Below, in pieces: positions 62,508 to 64,000 of a DNA stretch of 64,000 nucleotides; the stretch's first letter is position 1; each line of letters begins with the position of its first letter. Position numbers and translations under genes: made by a program. The notes below the pieces were generated by a model, which made no database searches, was not told the DNA's origin, and saw nothing but the letters and a program-made list of their open reading frames with translations. Location: contig NZ_JAJFCK010000008.1 of NCBI RefSeq assembly GCF_020709055.1, forward strand, positions 1 to 64,000, given 5' to 3'. This stretch comes from Ruminococcus callidus (GTDB lineage Bacteria > Bacillota > Clostridia > Oscillospirales > Ruminococcaceae).

Positions 62508-63076
62508 TATTCATCACCTCCAATCGTGGGAGTGACTAAAGGTCTGTCATATTTGACAAGCTGCCGAAGCTCCAGTTTGGAGGGCAGAAGGTCACGGCAG
62601 AAATAAGCAGAGCCGAAGTGATTGCCCTTAGTGGTACATTCCATGTTCTGCCGTGTATGGTAGTCCACACGCCCGTCAAAGGAGAGCATCTGAATTTCGT
62701 TGTTGAAAATCTTATATCTCGCCATGCCTTGAATACTGTTCACGGGCAGGAGCAGAGCGAAGGGCTTCTGAAAAGAAAAAGCTCTTTTTAAGACTTCATT
62801 CTTTTTGCTGAATGGGGGATTGGACACAAGAATGTCCCAATATTCGGGTTCATACCTGAAAAAGTCCTGTCCCTCCTTCAAGCTGCTTCGCTCCACTTCA
62901 TAGCCTTTTTCCGAAAGAAACTGATAGAAAGCACTCCATTCCTCATCGAACGGACACCATATCTTCTTATCTTTCGGAAGAAACTCCAGTAACGGTTCTA
63001 CCGCATAAAATGGTGTGTAGACCTCATCTCCTGCACTTGTTCGGTTAGCTGTCAGATAACCGATGTTTATTCCCAT
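62507..63076 (-). CDS. Adenine-methylase-like protein
   Basis: The 189-residue protein has motif IV DILVSNPPFSKKNEVLKRAF of N6-adenine methylases and an upstream IWCPFDEEWSAFYQFLSEKG segment in place of the usual SAM loop, the layout of DUF-type phage adenine methylases. It is embedded between pilin-like and channel genes. The catalytic motif is intact, so methylation of adenine in DNA is plausible. Its ribosome binding site is weak. Confidence 0.7.
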   Translation of the reverse strand: MGINIGYLTANRTSAGDEVYTPFYAVEPLLEFLPKDKKIWCPFDEEWSAFYQFLSEKGYEVERSSLKEGQDFFRYEPEYWDILVSNPPFSKKNEVLKRAFSFQKPFALLLPVNSIQGMARYKIFNNEIQMLSFDGRVDYHTRQNMECTTKGNHFGSAYFCRDLLPSKLELRQLVKYDRPLVTPTIGGDE

Positions 63077-63209
63077 TCTGTCTTATCGCTCATACCCACC
63101 ACAACCCACCGCTGAGCGACCTTTCATAATTCTATTGGAACGGCATTATTTATATAGCGTTCAGCCGAGGTTTACGCTTGTCTCTTTTCTTGATTAGCCG
63201 TGTGTCAGA

Positions 63210-63632
63210 TTACACTGCACCCGTCATCATACCCTCAAGTACGGGAACGAGAATGATAGCGAGGAGGATCAGACCAAGACCAGCCATAAGCTGCTTCATG
63301 CCCTGAGACTTCGCACCGGGGTTATCATTACCGTAACCTTCGAGGAGGTTTACGACACCCCACAGCGAAACACCGCCGCCGATAAGGCAGATAACGCTCT
63401 TGAGTACGGTGCAGGCAGTAGTGATGAAGGACGAGGTATCGACCTCGCCGGTGCCTGCTGCGAATGCCTGAGTAGTACAGGTCATAGCCATAACGCCTGC
63501 AACGGTTGCAAACATGGTTGCCTTCTTTGCACCACGGGTGAGCTTAGAGAGCCACTTGTGCTTAGGTGCAGAGGTAGTGGTTGCTGTCTCCATAGCGGTA
63601 GCATCGACCGCAGAAATATTCAGTTCGTTCAT
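63210..63632 (-). CDS. Maff2-type pilin-like membrane protein
   Basis: The 140-residue protein has a long signal region ending TTQAFAAG and two membrane helices (VICLIGGGVSLWGVVNLLEG and MAGLGLILLAIILVPVLEGM), as in Maff2/VirB2-like proteins. It is a likely subunit of the mating-channel surface structure. GGGAG precedes the ATG. Confidence 0.85.
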   Translation of the reverse strand: MNELNISAVDATAMETATTTSAPKHKWLSKLTRGAKKATMFATVAGVMAMTCTTQAFAAGTGEVDTSSFITTACTVLKSVICLIGGGVSLWGVVNLLEGYGNDNPGAKSQGMKQLMAGLGLILLAIILVPVLEGMMTGAV

Positions 63633-63717
63633 AGGTAAAAAGTCTCCCTCAAAATAAAAAAAGTAGTGTCCGCAGCTTCAACCGTTTCTCTTTTATTCGG
63701 TTTCTTCACTGTCCGAG

Positions 63718-64000
63718 TTAAAATCCGACATATATCTCTTTTTCGTCGGTTTCCTCAGATTTTTGAGCATCAGCGGTTTCTGTTTCTGTTGCTGATACTG
63801 TTGTAACTTCCTGTCCGGCGGCCGTCATATCAACACCATACCCCGTGAACTTCTCCTGTCGAGACAGTCTCAAACGCATCGCCTTTTGGTCACTCACATA
63901 TTTTTCGATGTTGAACCCCATCTCAGGATTATCGTCCAAAAGCATTGGATATTGCTTATGACGGGTAATGTCAAACTTGTCCGAGAAGAACGGACGCACT
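63718..64000 (-). CDS. VirD4/TraG coupling protein, C-terminal fragment
   Basis: The visible 94 residues include RPFFSDKFDITRHKQYPMLL and NPEMGFNIEKYV, which match the end of TraG/VirD4-type coupling proteins of clostridial elements, followed by a Thr/Glu-rich tail. The rest, with the ATPase motifs, lies beyond 64,000. The order coupling protein-Maff2-TrbL-PrgI-VirB4 supports this. Confidence 0.7.
   Translation of the reverse strand, partial: VRPFFSDKFDITRHKQYPMLLDDNPEMGFNIEKYVSDQKAMRLRLSRQEKFTGYGVDMTAAGQEVTTVSATETETADAQKSEETDEKEIYVGF

Larger units (their letters stand above)
11050..64000. mobile_element. Integrative and conjugative element (left part; right end outside window)
   Basis: The element carries integrase, excisionase-like gene, oriT/MobC/relaxase, partition genes, topoisomerase III and a complete-looking type IV transfer operon whose coupling protein runs off the window. 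Its composition is more AT-rich than the chromosomal genes to the left. The gene content (PrgI, Maff2, DUF4315, DUF4366, CD1108-like, giant helicase-methylase) is that of clostridial Tn1549/CTn-type conjugative elements. The left boundary is placed between the phoH promoter and the integrase; the exact attachment site was not identified, and no tRNA target was seen. Confidence 0.85.

Overview
The window joins a Bacillota chromosome to the first ~53 kb of an integrated conjugative element. The chromosomal part (about 1-11,000) is fairly GC-rich. It carries a glycogen phosphorylase and the Firmicutes-type cluster phoH-ybeY-era-yqzL-recO-mutS2. Together with the element's gene set this suggests a gut clostridium of the Ruminococcus/Oscillospiraceae type. 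That genus call is inference: no rRNA or tRNA gene was seen.

Layout. 1-3,800: an AraC regulator diverges from glgP, followed by a small unknown gene. 3,825-10,931: an amidohydrolase and the repair/ribosome-maturation operon, all on the minus strand. At about 11,050 the element begins with repeats resembling integrase arm sites, a tyrosine integrase and an excisionase-like gene. 13,200-18,700 is a phage-like control region: antirepressor, Cro/C1-type regulator with a structured leader, sigma-like factor, RHH repressor, SLOG protein, DnaQ-like exonuclease and small conserved genes. Many of these have TTGACN-17-TATAAT promoters. 18,883-20,789 holds a candidate oriT, MobC and relaxase. 21,945-26,153 is a plus-strand maintenance operon: ssb, parA, two small genes, parB, a surface protein and TnpV-like genes. 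26,204-32,426 is cargo: an alcohol dehydrogenase, a small helix-hairpin-helix protein paired with a NYN nuclease, then an AT-rich patch. The patch has a fused pair of broken genes (glycosyltransferase and ABC ATPase), a PHP phosphatase and an RlmN/Cfr-family radical SAM enzyme.

32,644-64,000 (minus strand) is the transfer operon, read from right to left: coupling protein (partial), Maff2-type pilin-like protein, methylase-like protein, TrbL-like channel, PrgI, VirB4, CD1108-like protein, DUF4315, DUF4366, two C5 cytosine methylases, a PP-loop (PAPS-reductase-like) enzyme, a fibronectin-III-like protein, a winged-helix protein, topoisomerase III, small genes, a repeat/coiled-coil protein and a 3,782-residue polyvalent Toprim-methylase-helicase protein. 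The right end of the element lies beyond the window.

Working picture: integrase and excisionase move the element, and the control region decides when. The relaxase with MobC nicks oriT, and the VirB4/TrbL/PrgI/coupling-protein apparatus exports the strand. SSB, topoisomerase III, methylases and the giant protein probably protect and process the incoming DNA. ParAB stabilises it. The most unusual signal is a 27-bp near-palindrome present four times in one orientation, once in frame inside parB.
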